Part shown: piece after piece, positions 46,201 to 54,321 of the stretch
Numbering within the stretch: the stretch's first letter is position 1
Layout: each line of letters starts with the position of its first letter
From: Holtiella tumoricola
GTDB lineage: Bacteria; Bacillota; Clostridia; Lachnospirales; Cellulosilyticaceae
Direction: 5' to 3'
Length of the DNA: 64,000 nt
NCBI RefSeq assembly: GCF_027857615.1
Contig: NZ_JAQIFT010000010.1
Span: forward strand, 62,001-126,000
Notes under the pieces: generated by a model
Told to the model about the DNA's origin: nothing
Database searches by the model: none
What the model saw: only the letters and a program-made list of their open reading frames with translations
Position numbers and translations under genes: made by a program

Positions 46201-46641
46201 CTTTAATTCTTTATCAAATTGCAACGCCTTTTCATCAAGTACAATCTCTCCTGGCTTTTGTGGAAGGCGCCCTTCTACTATAACAAGTTGATTAATACCA
46301 CTTATACTTCTAGGGTTATAGCTCATAAATTTAACAACACTATTTTTATTTGTTAGATTCACATCTAAACTTTGTGCTGCCTCATATTCTAATATACTTT
46401 CATCCTCTGCGAGTAACATTAAATCATTTTTAGTAAGACCTAAACTGGATACAATTCTACTATCCATAAGTTTCTGATTACTATAAAATTCATTAATAGT
46501 TGCTTCCATGTCTGGTCCACTTGATTTAATACCTGAGTAAAAAGCTACCCCTAAAAAGATAATAACCAATATGGATGCAAATCTTGCTTTTGATGATAGA
46601 ATCTCTCTTACTATAGATTTACTATGTGTACTATTTTTCAT
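43237..46641 (-). CDS. FtsX/MacB-type ABC permease with long periplasm-side coiled coil
   Basis: 1134-residue permease built like two FtsX modules. First helix about 17-38; then an extracellular MacB-like domain; then about 330 residues (247-577) of Glu/Lys/Leu/Gln heptads (GELAKGEKDIAESKLELAKAHKDYEQGL and many similar), interrupted by a short Pro-containing part near 365-500, which form a long coiled coil outside the membrane; then three helices (610-720), a second extracellular domain and a final set of three helices (1030-1125). EEKRGEIGTLKALGYTN is the FtsX coupling motif. It lies 12 bases after its ATPase gene. Proteins of this kind often handle lipids, peptides or cell-wall enzymes rather than small drugs; substrate unknown. 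Confidence 0.9.
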   Translation of the reverse strand: MKNSTHSKSIVREILSSKARFASILVIIFLGVAFYSGIKSSGPDMEATINEFYSNQKLMDSRIVSSLGLTKNDLMLLAEDESILEYEAAQSLDVNLTNKNSVVKFMSYNPRSISGINQLVIVEGRLPQKPGEIVLDEKALQFDKELKIGDLYNIESDEDTMEMFNRTAYEIVGFAKHPMYIDKDSRGSTTIGKGSIDYFAVVNESDIAMDVYTEVYVRFKNVEGVAPYSQAYKEKMEENNKHLKTLFSGRTKARIEEVKAEAKIEIDKGYKEIEDGEGELAKGEKDIAESKLELAKAHKDYEQGLLDYEKGIKDGEAQLAEGESQLVQGRNELTTQKQQFETGEKQLQEAKVQLDQAKEELLAEGIDPDNDLSTYQEQIKNLNRLINTYDELAKDIKNIAGQTSQGSAIPSEKIQYWKGMILDASLGLSELNGLIDQLAKAPTQIDLAINIARNIDVIKLGNEENRAQLQNVVEGIIQYHNGLTQYKEELKTFNDGKVQIAQAERELDQAKSELEQGRRELEKGKIEGKVELEEARVQLEDAKIQLADGEKEIQDNKQKLVEAREEIENEKAKLNDLDSSKYYFFDRTDNPGYSTYGDSIQSLDNIASVFPVFFFLVAILICLTTMTRMVEEKRGEIGTLKALGYTNLEIAKKFVVYSALASIIGAILGILVGSSALPYIINSAYASMFDTPELKIHYYTSYIVQSMILSILCTVGASVFVLMEELRDHPSNLMRPKAPKLGKKIFLERIIPLWRRLNFNQKVTFRNLFRYKQRMIMTVLGIAGCMAMLVTGFSLKKSNSESMEKQFSQMIQYDAMVVFNEDVTEEENQAYEETLNQLQGYESSLDIHQESITFRKEGMNKQTVMLYAPKDVEALNNYMTLRDRKTQETYHLSNDGAIINEKLAKLLGVSKGDIITFQDSDANTYEVRVDAITENYYGHNLYLSPQYYEEVFNKAITYNAQLLKFSSEQNEDSVQSILMDTDKVINVTLVSVLENSSMDSSLDMVMLVLIVSSGCLAFVVLYNLININVSERIRELSTIKVLGFFDNEVTMYIFRENIILTLLGILVGSVMGKVLFSFILMTAETDTMMMVPDIYMSSYITSGCMTLMFAFLVMIMMHIKLKNIDMIDALKSVE

Positions 46642-46653
46642 CTTTGATCACCT

Positions 46654-47361
46654 CTACCATTCTATAGATTCTACCGGTACAGGACTTTGATTGATTTCCA
46701 CACTTCTAACTTTTGCATCATTAATCTTAATTACTCTATTTGCAATAGGAGCAAGTGCTGAGTTATGAGTGATAATAATAACTGTTGTACCTGTATTTTT
46801 ACAAGTATCTTGTAGCGTTTTTAATATTTGTTTACCTGTTTTATAGTCAAGTGCACCTGTTGGTTCATCACAAAGTAAAAGTTTTGGATTCTTAGCTATA
46901 GCTCTTGCAATAGATACCCTTTGTTGCTCTCCACCTGAAAGTTGAGAGGGAAAATTATCTTTTCTATGACTTAAGCCTACAAGCTCAAGAGTCTGGTCTA
47001 CATCTAAAGCATTTTTTGAAATCTGAGTAGCAAGTTCTACATTCTCTCTTGCCGTTAAGTTCTGCACTAGGTTATAAAATTGAAATACAAAACCTACATC
47101 ATTTCTTCTATAACTGGTTAACTGTCTATTATTAAATTTGGCAATATCTGTACCATCAATAATGACCTGTCCTTCATCACAAGTATCCATACCTCCAAGT
47201 ATGTTAAGTACAGTAGACTTCCCAGCTCCACTGGGTCCTAATATAATAACTAATTCACCTTTTTCTACTGAAAAAGTAATACCATCATTGGCAACAACAA
47301 CATTTTCTCCTATTTTATATCTTTTGTACTCATCGGTAATTTGTATATATGACATATTCAT
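46654..47361 (-). CDS. ABC transporter ATPase, MacB/LolD type
   Basis: Cytoplasmic ATPase for the FtsX-type permease. Walker A ILGPSGAGKST (about 40-50), Q-loop FQFYNLV, signature LSGGEQQRVSIARAI (about 140-154), Walker B LLLCDEPTGALD with the MacB-typical TGALD, and the switch His in IITHN. The open frame reaches 47373, but GGAG lies six bases before the ATG at 47361, which I use. First gene of a two-gene operon; divergent from a TetR regulator with an inverted repeat between them. Confidence 0.94.
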   Translation of the reverse strand: MNMSYIQITDEYKRYKIGENVVVANDGITFSVEKGELVIILGPSGAGKSTVLNILGGMDTCDEGQVIIDGTDIAKFNNRQLTSYRRNDVGFVFQFYNLVQNLTARENVELATQISKNALDVDQTLELVGLSHRKDNFPSQLSGGEQQRVSIARAIAKNPKLLLCDEPTGALDYKTGKQILKTLQDTCKNTGTTVIIITHNSALAPIANRVIKINDAKVRSVEINQSPVPVESIEW

Positions 47362-47507
47362 ATTCAACTCCATTCATTTCAAATTATTAATCATACTCTT
47401 GTCATTAAGTAGACACCCCGTATGATTAATAGTACAATAATAAGTATAATAGTTAGTATAAAGAATAGCCTTATCTAGAACAATAATCACATCTATTCAA
47501 ATTGATA

Positions 47508-47542
47508 TTAAATAGACATTCTATAAAAATATGTCTATTTAA
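47508..47542. promoter_or_regulatory. inverted repeat, likely TetR operator
   Basis: TTAAATAGACAT (47508-47519) and ATGTCTATTTAA (47531-47542) form a perfect 12-base inverted repeat with an 11-base spacer. It lies in the 233-base gap between the divergent tetR gene and the MacB-type operon, about 50 bases before the tetR start. TetR-family regulators usually bind such sites next to their own gene. Confidence 0.6.
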
Positions 47543-47594
47543 TACCATTTATTTTTAAATTGTTAATGACTAAAAGACATAAAAGGTGAACAAA

Positions 47595-48158
47595 ATGGCT
47601 GGAATTAAAGGAAATCGCAGAATTATATATACCAAAACAGTAATTAAAGAGAGCTTAATTGAATTACTGCAAGATAAAGAAATTCATCAGATCACTGTTA
47701 CAGATATTTGTAAAAAGGCTGATATTAATAGGGGCACATTTTATTCTCATTACAAAGACGCTTATGATCTTTTACAATCTATGGAAGATGAACTTTTTAA
47801 TCAAATATTAGAATACGTATTAGAAATGCCATTAGAAACTCATCTTAATACGTTACTCATCAGTATCTTTGAGCTAATTGCCGAGAATCAGTCTTTATGC
47901 AAAATACTCTTTTGCAATCAAAGAGGCAGCCAACTCTTAGATCGTATACTTTATATTGCCCATAAGGCTGATATTGAATCCCTCGTACAAAGTCCAGAAC
48001 TTGATGGCGTATTTCTAGATTATTTAATCAAATATTCTATTGGGGGGATCTTATCAGTTATCCAAGTTTGGCTTCAAAATGGTTTAAAAGAATCACCTGC
48101 CGACCTTGTCAAATTTTTAAGCAATATGAGTACCTACACTTATTATCCACAAAATTGA
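47595..48158 (+). CDS. TetR family transcriptional regulator
   Basis: 187 residues from the ATG at 47595 (AAAAGGTG 7 bases upstream; a GTG three codons earlier lies in the binding site). N-terminal helix-turn-helix: VIKESLIELLQDKEIHQITVTDICKKADINRGTFYSHYKDAYDLLQ (ending near residue 62), a TetR N-domain of the YcnC/DhaS-like group. The C-terminal helical domain (IFELIAENQSLCKILFCNQRG; YLIKYSIGGILSVIQVWL) fits the TetR_C_8-type ligand domain. It is divergent from the MacB-type ABC genes and probably represses them via the 12-base inverted repeat. Confidence 0.92.
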   Translation: MAGIKGNRRIIYTKTVIKESLIELLQDKEIHQITVTDICKKADINRGTFYSHYKDAYDLLQSMEDELFNQILEYVLEMPLETHLNTLLISIFELIAENQSLCKILFCNQRGSQLLDRILYIAHKADIESLVQSPELDGVFLDYLIKYSIGGILSVIQVWLQNGLKESPADLVKFLSNMSTYTYYPQN

Positions 48159-48203
48159 AAAAGGAGCAGAAGAATTATCTTTTAATTCTTCTGCTCCTTT
48201 TTT
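48158..48203. terminator. bidirectional terminator after the TetR gene
   Basis: 19-base perfect inverted repeat (48158-48176 with 48184-48202; core GGAGCAGAAGAATT), 7-base loop, T-run on the plus strand; shared with the convergent C39 protease gene. Confidence 0.9.
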
Positions 48204-48219
48204 AATTCCCTTTTATGCC

Positions 48220-49659
48220 TTAAATACACTGTTCATATTCTTCATTTTCTTCTTCATCTAAATACCTATTTATAAAAGCTGTTGAATCTTGAATAACATA
48301 CTCGTAACCCATATATTGTATTAATGCATCAAGTTCTATTCTAGTTATACCATCTTCTATCCAATAATGTAGCGGAACTACACTTCCATCTTCTAATACT
48401 ATATCAATATAATCTTGTTCCCTTTCTAATATATAAGATTGACCCTCTAGTTGTATATAGACTTTTTTATCTTTATATTCATAGTTAAAGGAATCTATAA
48501 ATTGACTTATATAACTGACTGGAATAAATATATGTTCATCTTTTAATAGTATATCCTTCCCCTCTTCTGTAACGATTAGTTCGTTATCTACTGATATTTC
48601 CAATACTTTATATACATCCATTAATAATTGCTCATCTTGCACACTGTATGTAATAGGCAAAAGTTCTGTTAAGCCATTTAGTTCTATTCGTGTAATACCT
48701 TTATTAACTTCATAAGATAGCTCTGTTGTTTTCTTTTCATTAAATACTATATCCATTTTATTTTGTCTCGTATCTAGCTGTACTTCTCTACCTTTGATAT
48801 CTAAATATACTATCCTATCTCTATAAGTAGCTGATACATCATCCATTATATATGTAAGATAGCTTACAGGTATAAATACTTTATTTTCTTTATATATAAT
48901 CTCTTGTGCATCTACCTCCTCAATCACTCTTCCATTCACGCTTAGTTTTAATACTTTTTCCTCTGGTAAAATGGCTACTGCTCTTTTGCCTAATGTATTA
49001 TAACGATTTTCAACGACTTCTCGTTTGTACTTTTTCTCTTGTCCCGTATAAGGATCATTTAAATAAATATATGTTGAGTCATAGCCTACTAATAATAAAG
49101 CATGTTCATTACCAGGCCAACTAAACATTTCTCCCGTATCCAACCTCCATCTTTGTTGATAAACTACGTCTAGCATATTTATTGTAGCCCATATCATAAC
49201 AGGTCTTCCATCCTTTACAACTTCTAAGAGTTGATCTAGTGTCTTCCCTGTTAAGTTTTCCCCTCGCTCAGGCAAGTATTTATTAATGACTTGTAATATA
49301 GGCTTTTCAAATACACCATAGCTAGATTTTGAATACGGATTTCCTACAAATCCTTTATTAGGATCTCCTCCATATCTTACACCATTTTTATAGTAAGATA
49401 CGGGTTCTTTAGGAAGACTATCTGCTACCTGCTGTTTTGTCACATCCACACCATAATATCTTAATAACATAGTCAGTGCTGTTGCCTCACACCCTGTAGG
49501 CAATTCTGGAAACTGATTAATCACTGGTATATTATTTATTTTAGTAATCTTACTATTGATTGTTATTGAATCATTTGCATATAGGGTTACTGTATGATTA
49601 AATAACCAACTACTCATCCCCATAACTAATATCATCTTTTTGATTGTTTTTAATTTCAT
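48220..49659 (-). CDS. secreted C39-like cysteine peptidase with two copper-amine-oxidase-N-like domains
   Basis: 479 residues. Signal peptide about 1-29 (KKMILVMGMSSWLFNHTVTLYA). Residues 40-215 are a papain-like C39_2/YvpB-type domain: Cys57 in PTGCEATAL, His in GNEHALLLVGYD (about 184) and Asp in IYLNDPYTG (about 199) form the likely triad. Then come two repeats of about 120 residues, each with KVFIPVSYL..., YKDKKVYIQLEG and GITRIELDALIQYMGY, the copper amine oxidase N-domain-like fold used as a wall-binding or stalk module in clostridia. The two modules (about 225-350 and 355-475) resemble each other. Substrate unknown. Confidence 0.85.
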   Translation of the reverse strand: MKLKTIKKMILVMGMSSWLFNHTVTLYANDSITINSKITKINNIPVINQFPELPTGCEATALTMLLRYYGVDVTKQQVADSLPKEPVSYYKNGVRYGGDPNKGFVGNPYSKSSYGVFEKPILQVINKYLPERGENLTGKTLDQLLEVVKDGRPVMIWATINMLDVVYQQRWRLDTGEMFSWPGNEHALLLVGYDSTYIYLNDPYTGQEKKYKREVVENRYNTLGKRAVAILPEEKVLKLSVNGRVIEEVDAQEIIYKENKVFIPVSYLTYIMDDVSATYRDRIVYLDIKGREVQLDTRQNKMDIVFNEKKTTELSYEVNKGITRIELNGLTELLPITYSVQDEQLLMDVYKVLEISVDNELIVTEEGKDILLKDEHIFIPVSYISQFIDSFNYEYKDKKVYIQLEGQSYILEREQDYIDIVLEDGSVVPLHYWIEDGITRIELDALIQYMGYEYVIQDSTAFINRYLDEEENEEYEQCI

Positions 49660-49822
49660 ATTTCCCCCATGTACATTACTATTTTCTATTTATAATAAGT
49701 AAAAAATAAATGATAACCTATAAGTAATTAAATCTTGAACTATTATTTATTTTTAATTTGAATTATTACATTTTTATACATTTTTGTCAAATACAATATT
49801 ATTTTCTATATCTTTCTTCTAT

Positions 49823-49866
49823 AAAAAATCCATCTTAATAAATAATTTATTAAGATGGATTTTTTA
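49823..49866 (-). terminator. intrinsic terminator of the PFOR gene
   Basis: Perfect 20-base inverted repeat (49823-49842 with 49847-49866; core ATCCATCTTAATAAA) with a 4-base loop and T-run on the minus strand, overlapping the last bases before the gene end. Confidence 0.9.
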
Positions 49867-49869
49867 TTT

Positions 49870-52800
49870 TTATTGTTCTGCTAATTTTTTATAAATTTCA
49901 TAACGTTCTTTTGCTTGCTGTTCTGTTTCAGTAAACAAACCTTCAGCTACTTCTGGGAACTGTTTTGCAAGTGCTGAGTAACGTACTTGATTCATAATAA
50001 AGTCTCTAAAGCTTTCTGTTGGTTCTTTAGAATCTAGTATAAATGGATTTTTACCTTGTTCTTTAAGGTCTGGGTTATAACGATAAAGATGCCAGTAACC
50101 TGCTTTAACAGCTTGCTCCATATTGGCCATACTTCTACCCATACCTTCTTTAAGACCATGACTAATACATGGTGCATAAGCAATAATCAAAGATGGTCCT
50201 TTATAACTTTCAGCTTCAATAAGTGCTTTGATAAATTGGTTTTTGTCTGCACCCATGCCCACTTGCGCAACATAAACATTACCATAAGTCATAGCCATAC
50301 GACCTAGATCTTTTTTGCCTGCACGTTTACCAGCAGCGGCAAATTTGGCAATGGCAGCAAGAGGTGTTGCTTTAGATGCTTGCCCACCTGTATTAGAATA
50401 AATTTCTGTATCAAATACAAAGACATTAATATCTTCTCCAGATGCAAGGACATGGTCAAGACCGCCATAACCGATGTCATATGCCCATCCATCTCCACCT
50501 ACAATCCATTGTGAGCGTTTAACAAGATAATCTTGTTTATCTTTAATTTTATCAACAAGTTCTTTAGTAGCTGAATTTGAAAGGCTATCTAAGAGTTCGC
50601 TGACTGCTTTAGATGCCTCTTTAGAAGCTTCACCATCGTCTTTATTTGCAAGCCAATTTTCAAGAACTGCTTTTTCACTGTCTCCTACTTTTTCTTTTAA
50701 GGCAGTAATATTTTCTGATAGTCCTTCTCTAATATGTTTTACACCTAAATACATACCATATCCATATTCAGCATTATCTTCAAAGAGTGAATTTGCCCAT
50801 GATGGCCCTTTACCTTCATGATTAGAGGTATATGGTGTACATGGTGCTGAACCACCCCAGATAGATGAACAACCTGTAGCATTGGCAATCATCATACGAT
50901 CTCCAAAGAGTTGTGTTACAAGTTTGATATATGGTGTTTCACCACATCCTGCACATGCACCTGAGAATTCAAATAGAGGTGTCTTAAATTGGCTATCTTT
51001 AACAGTCTTTCCAGCTACTAGATGACCTTTATCACTTACTTTACTTACTGCATACTCCCAGTTAGGTACCTCTTTATCTGTTTGTGTTGCAAGTTTCTTC
51101 ATAACAAGTGCTTTGTCTTTTGCTGGGCAAATATCTGCACAGTTACCGCAACCTGTACAGTCCATTGTATCTACTTGCATACGGTAACCTAATCCATCAA
51201 AGCCTTTACCAATAGCTTTCTTAGTCTCAAAGCTTGCTGGTGCTTTATCTTGTTCTTCTTGTGTTAAAAGGAATGGGCGGATACATGCATGTGGACAAAC
51301 ATACGCACATTGATTACACTGAATACAGTTTTCAAGAATCCATTCTGGTACATTAATACCTATTCCACGTTTTTCATAAGCTGTTGTTCCTGATGGGAAG
51401 GTACCATCTTCAATACCATCAAAGGCACTAACTTTTAAGCGATTACCTTGTTGTGCTTCCATTGGGCGCATAATCTTTTCAACAAATTCTGGTTCATTCG
51501 CTCTTTTCTCATCTGCACTATCAGCATCTTTCCAACTACTTGGTACTTCTACTTTAACTGCAGCACCGAATCCTTCATCAATAGCTTTATAGTTCATTTG
51601 AACCACTTTTTCACCTTTTTTACCATAAGCTTTATTTACGGCACCTTTTAAATACTCAGCCGCCTCCGCTTCTGGTATAATTCCTGCTTGTTTGAAAAAT
51701 GCACCTTGCATAATCATATTAATACGATTACCTAGTCCAATTTCTTCTGCTATTTTAGTTGCATTGATAATATAGAATTCTGCTTGTTTTTCTGCTATTC
51801 CACGTTTTAACTTAGTAGGAAGCTTTTCTTCTAACTCTTCTTTGCTCCATTGACAGTTAAGTACAAATGTACCACCTTGTTTTAATCCCTCTACTAAATC
51901 ATAAAGATTCACGTAAGATTGGTTATGACATGCAATATAGTCTGCCTCTTTTACGAGATAAGTTGAACGAATGGGCTCATCACCAAAACGAAGGTGAGAT
52001 ACTGTAAGACCTCCTGACTTTTTAGAGTCATAGTCAAAGTATGCTTGAACAAATTTATCAGTATGCTCACCAATAATTTTAATTGCTTGTTTATTAGCAC
52101 CTACTGTACCATCTGATCCATAACCCCAGAATTTACAACGAATCATGTTTTTTGGCTCTGTAACGATCAATTCGTTTTCATCTAAAGAAGTATGGGTAAC
52201 ATCATCATAGATTCCAATAGTAAAATGATCTTTAGGTTGATCTTGTTTAAGGTTATCAAATACTGCTTTAATTTGACTTGGTGTTGTATCTTTAGAGCCA
52301 AGTCCATAACGCCCCCCTACAATAAGAGGCATTGTGTCTGCTTCATAGTAGCAGTTACGTACATCTAAATAAAGTGGTTCACCCATAGCACCAGGCTCTT
52401 TTGTACGGTCAAGGACAGCGATGCGTTTAACTGTACTTGGCATTACCTCTAAGAAGTGCTTCATAGAGAATGGACGATAAAGATGTACTTTTACAAGACC
52501 ATATTTTTTACCTTGAGCATTAAGATAGTCTATAGTCTCTTCTATTGTTTGAGTGACTGATCCCATAGCTACAATAACATGCTCTGCATCTTTTGCCCCA
52601 TAATAATCAAATAGACCATATTTTCTGCCTGTAAGATCAGACATCTTATGAATATAATCTTCTACAATACCTACAATATTTTCATAGTACTTGTTAGATG
52701 CTTCACGAGTTTGGAAATAAATATCTGGATTTTGTGCTGTACCACGAGTTACTGGATGATTTGGTGATAGGGCATTTTCTCTAAATGCTTTAAGTGCTTC

Positions 52801-53391
52801 TTGATCTACTAAACCTTTTAAATCATCATATTCTAATGCTTCTACTTTTTGGATTTCATGTGAAGTTCTAAATCCATCAAAGAAATGGATAAAAGGTAGA
52901 CGACCTTTAATAGCTGCTAAGTGGGCAACTGGAGCAAGGTCCATAACTTCTTGTACTGATCCTGTAGCAAGCATAACGCATCCTGTTTGTCTTGCTGCCA
53001 TAACATCTTGGTGGTCACCAAATATTGAAAGAGCTTGAGCAGCTAATGCACGTGCACTGACATGGAATACACCTGGTAAGAGTTCCCCTGCTACTTTGTA
53101 CATATTAGGAATCATAAGTAATAGACCTTGAGATGCTGTAAAAGTAGTTGTAAGGGCTCCTGCTTGTAGTGAACCATGGAAAGCACCTGCAGCACCCGCT
53201 TCAGATTGCATCTCTACTACTTTAACTTTTTGATCAAATATATTCTTTCTACCCTGAGCAGCCCATTCATCTACCACTTCTGCCATAGTAGAAGATGGCG
53301 TAATAGGGTAAATGGCAGCAACTTCTGTATAGGCATAAGCTACATAAGCTGCTGCTGTATTCCCATCTAATGTCATCTTAATTTTACTCAT
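49870..53391 (-). CDS. nifJ: pyruvate:ferredoxin (flavodoxin) oxidoreductase
   Basis: Single-chain PFOR of 1173 residues; oxidises pyruvate with CoA to acetyl-CoA and CO2 and reduces ferredoxin, central to clostridial fermentation. Domain order: TPP-facing N-terminal domain (YAYTEVAAIYPITPSSTMAE, about 14-33), then the MESGSATMAG-equivalent region, a ferredoxin insert with two [4Fe-4S] motifs, CIQCNQCAYVCPHAC (about 695) and CTGCGNCADICPAKD (about 750), and the TPP domain with ACAGCGETPYI (about 812), ATGCSSIWGGSAP and GGDGWAYDIGYGGLDHVL. The third-cluster Cys residues are in these C-terminal motifs. AAAGGAG precedes the ATG. A DUF3787 gene lies 17 bases upstream, probably cotranscribed. Confidence 0.98.
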   Translation of the reverse strand: MSKIKMTLDGNTAAAYVAYAYTEVAAIYPITPSSTMAEVVDEWAAQGRKNIFDQKVKVVEMQSEAGAAGAFHGSLQAGALTTTFTASQGLLLMIPNMYKVAGELLPGVFHVSARALAAQALSIFGDHQDVMAARQTGCVMLATGSVQEVMDLAPVAHLAAIKGRLPFIHFFDGFRTSHEIQKVEALEYDDLKGLVDQEALKAFRENALSPNHPVTRGTAQNPDIYFQTREASNKYYENIVGIVEDYIHKMSDLTGRKYGLFDYYGAKDAEHVIVAMGSVTQTIEETIDYLNAQGKKYGLVKVHLYRPFSMKHFLEVMPSTVKRIAVLDRTKEPGAMGEPLYLDVRNCYYEADTMPLIVGGRYGLGSKDTTPSQIKAVFDNLKQDQPKDHFTIGIYDDVTHTSLDENELIVTEPKNMIRCKFWGYGSDGTVGANKQAIKIIGEHTDKFVQAYFDYDSKKSGGLTVSHLRFGDEPIRSTYLVKEADYIACHNQSYVNLYDLVEGLKQGGTFVLNCQWSKEELEEKLPTKLKRGIAEKQAEFYIINATKIAEEIGLGNRINMIMQGAFFKQAGIIPEAEAAEYLKGAVNKAYGKKGEKVVQMNYKAIDEGFGAAVKVEVPSSWKDADSADEKRANEPEFVEKIMRPMEAQQGNRLKVSAFDGIEDGTFPSGTTAYEKRGIGINVPEWILENCIQCNQCAYVCPHACIRPFLLTQEEQDKAPASFETKKAIGKGFDGLGYRMQVDTMDCTGCGNCADICPAKDKALVMKKLATQTDKEVPNWEYAVSKVSDKGHLVAGKTVKDSQFKTPLFEFSGACAGCGETPYIKLVTQLFGDRMMIANATGCSSIWGGSAPCTPYTSNHEGKGPSWANSLFEDNAEYGYGMYLGVKHIREGLSENITALKEKVGDSEKAVLENWLANKDDGEASKEASKAVSELLDSLSNSATKELVDKIKDKQDYLVKRSQWIVGGDGWAYDIGYGGLDHVLASGEDINVFVFDTEIYSNTGGQASKATPLAAIAKFAAAGKRAGKKDLGRMAMTYGNVYVAQVGMGADKNQFIKALIEAESYKGPSLIIAYAPCISHGLKEGMGRSMANMEQAVKAGYWHLYRYNPDLKEQGKNPFILDSKEPTESFRDFIMNQVRYSALAKQFPEVAEGLFTETEQQAKERYEIYKKLAEQ

Positions 53392-53408
53392 TTGTAAACT
53401 CCTTTAAC

Positions 53409-53603
53409 TTATAATCTACTTCCGTTATCTACCCACTCTTTGGCATTTATAACACCAGCTTCAGTTGGGATGCTTACATTAGAATCTTTTAAACGCTCCT
53501 TTGTATCATTGAGCGCTGCTGTTGTATTACTATTTTGTGCATTTACATTATTAAGACGTTTGTTGTGTGTACCTGAAAGTGTTAAATCCATTTCGTCTTT
53601 CAT
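53409..53603 (-). CDS. small DUF3787-like protein upstream of PFOR
   Basis: 64 residues from the ATG at 53603, chosen because AAAGGAG lies 9 bases upstream; the longer frame from 53648 has no binding site. The C-terminal part, NVSIPTEAGVINAKEWVDNGSRL (ending at the stop), matches the SIPSE...NAKEWVD signature of DUF3787, small clostridial proteins of unknown role. The N-terminal part is polar. It is separated from the PFOR gene by 17 bases with no terminator, so the two are probably one transcript. Confidence 0.7.
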   Translation of the reverse strand: MKDEMDLTLSGTHNKRLNNVNAQNSNTTAALNDTKERLKDSNVSIPTEAGVINAKEWVDNGSRL

Positions 53604-53694
53604 AGAAATTTTCTCCTTTACTATATAATCTTTGACATATCTATTCATCTTTTATTTATTCCCTAGATTGTTTATTTTATCCTTGTTTTCATAT

Positions 53695-53726
53695 AAAAGG
53701 AGAGTGCTTTATAGTACTCTCCTTTT
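53695..53726 (-). terminator. intrinsic terminator of the gene at 53725
   Basis: Perfect inverted repeat AAAAGGAGAGT / ACTCTCCTTTT with a 10-base loop; read on the minus strand it follows the stop immediately. Confidence 0.85.
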
Positions 53727-54168
53727 ATTCATGACCTTGTCTTAAATATTCTTTAAGCTCTTCGATATTTCCTTCTTCAAATTCTAAAAGATGCTGCCCT
53801 AAAGCGCGTACCTCATCCTTTAAATTTTTATAACTATTTAACTTCTTACACATATCTACTGTACCCATTGTACTGCCTTGTATAAGCATTTCAGCTAAAT
53901 GAGATGCTGATTGATTGTTTAATGTGGATGCTTTAATCATAATGTATGTTTTAATCTGATCTAATTTCTTTATACCTTTTGGTTCATGATCTTCTGCCTC
54001 AAGTAAGCTAATAGCTTCTTTATTAATTGCTTTATATCCTTCTAGCTCTTTAAGGAGTACTTGTTCAAAAGGTACATCTCCTGCTATTTCAATAAGTTCT
54101 GTCAAAGTATTTGTTCCCATTTCTGAATTTTGATATATAAAGTTAAGTACTTCTACATTTTCATTCAT
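53725..54168 (-). CDS. hypothetical helical protein (ferritin-like or DUF2383-like bundle?)
   Basis: 147 residues, no signal peptide, strongly helical throughout, with four long helices (ENVEVLNFIYQNSEMGTNTLTELIEIAG; FEQVLLKELEGYKAINKEAISLL; IKKLDQIKTYIMIKASTL; SHLAEMLIQGSTMGTVDMCKKLNSY). The length and helix pattern recall four-helix bundles such as ferritin-like spore or DUF2383 proteins, but I cannot see clear metal ligands, so the family is left open. AGGTGAC precedes the ATG. It has its own terminator and is divergent from the gene at 54322. Confidence 0.65.
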   Translation of the reverse strand: MNENVEVLNFIYQNSEMGTNTLTELIEIAGDVPFEQVLLKELEGYKAINKEAISLLEAEDHEPKGIKKLDQIKTYIMIKASTLNNQSASHLAEMLIQGSTMGTVDMCKKLNSYKNLKDEVRALGQHLLEFEEGNIEELKEYLRQGHE

Positions 54169-54321
54169 TTTGTCACCTCAATGTCATTTTTAAATTAGTA
54201 TGAGTCAAAATACTTTGTTTCATAGCATTTAATTTTATTTCTTTAGGATATTTGATATTCTTCAACATTTCCTTTATAATATCTTCATATCTTTTTATAA
54301 AAGGATATGGGGGAGGTATGT

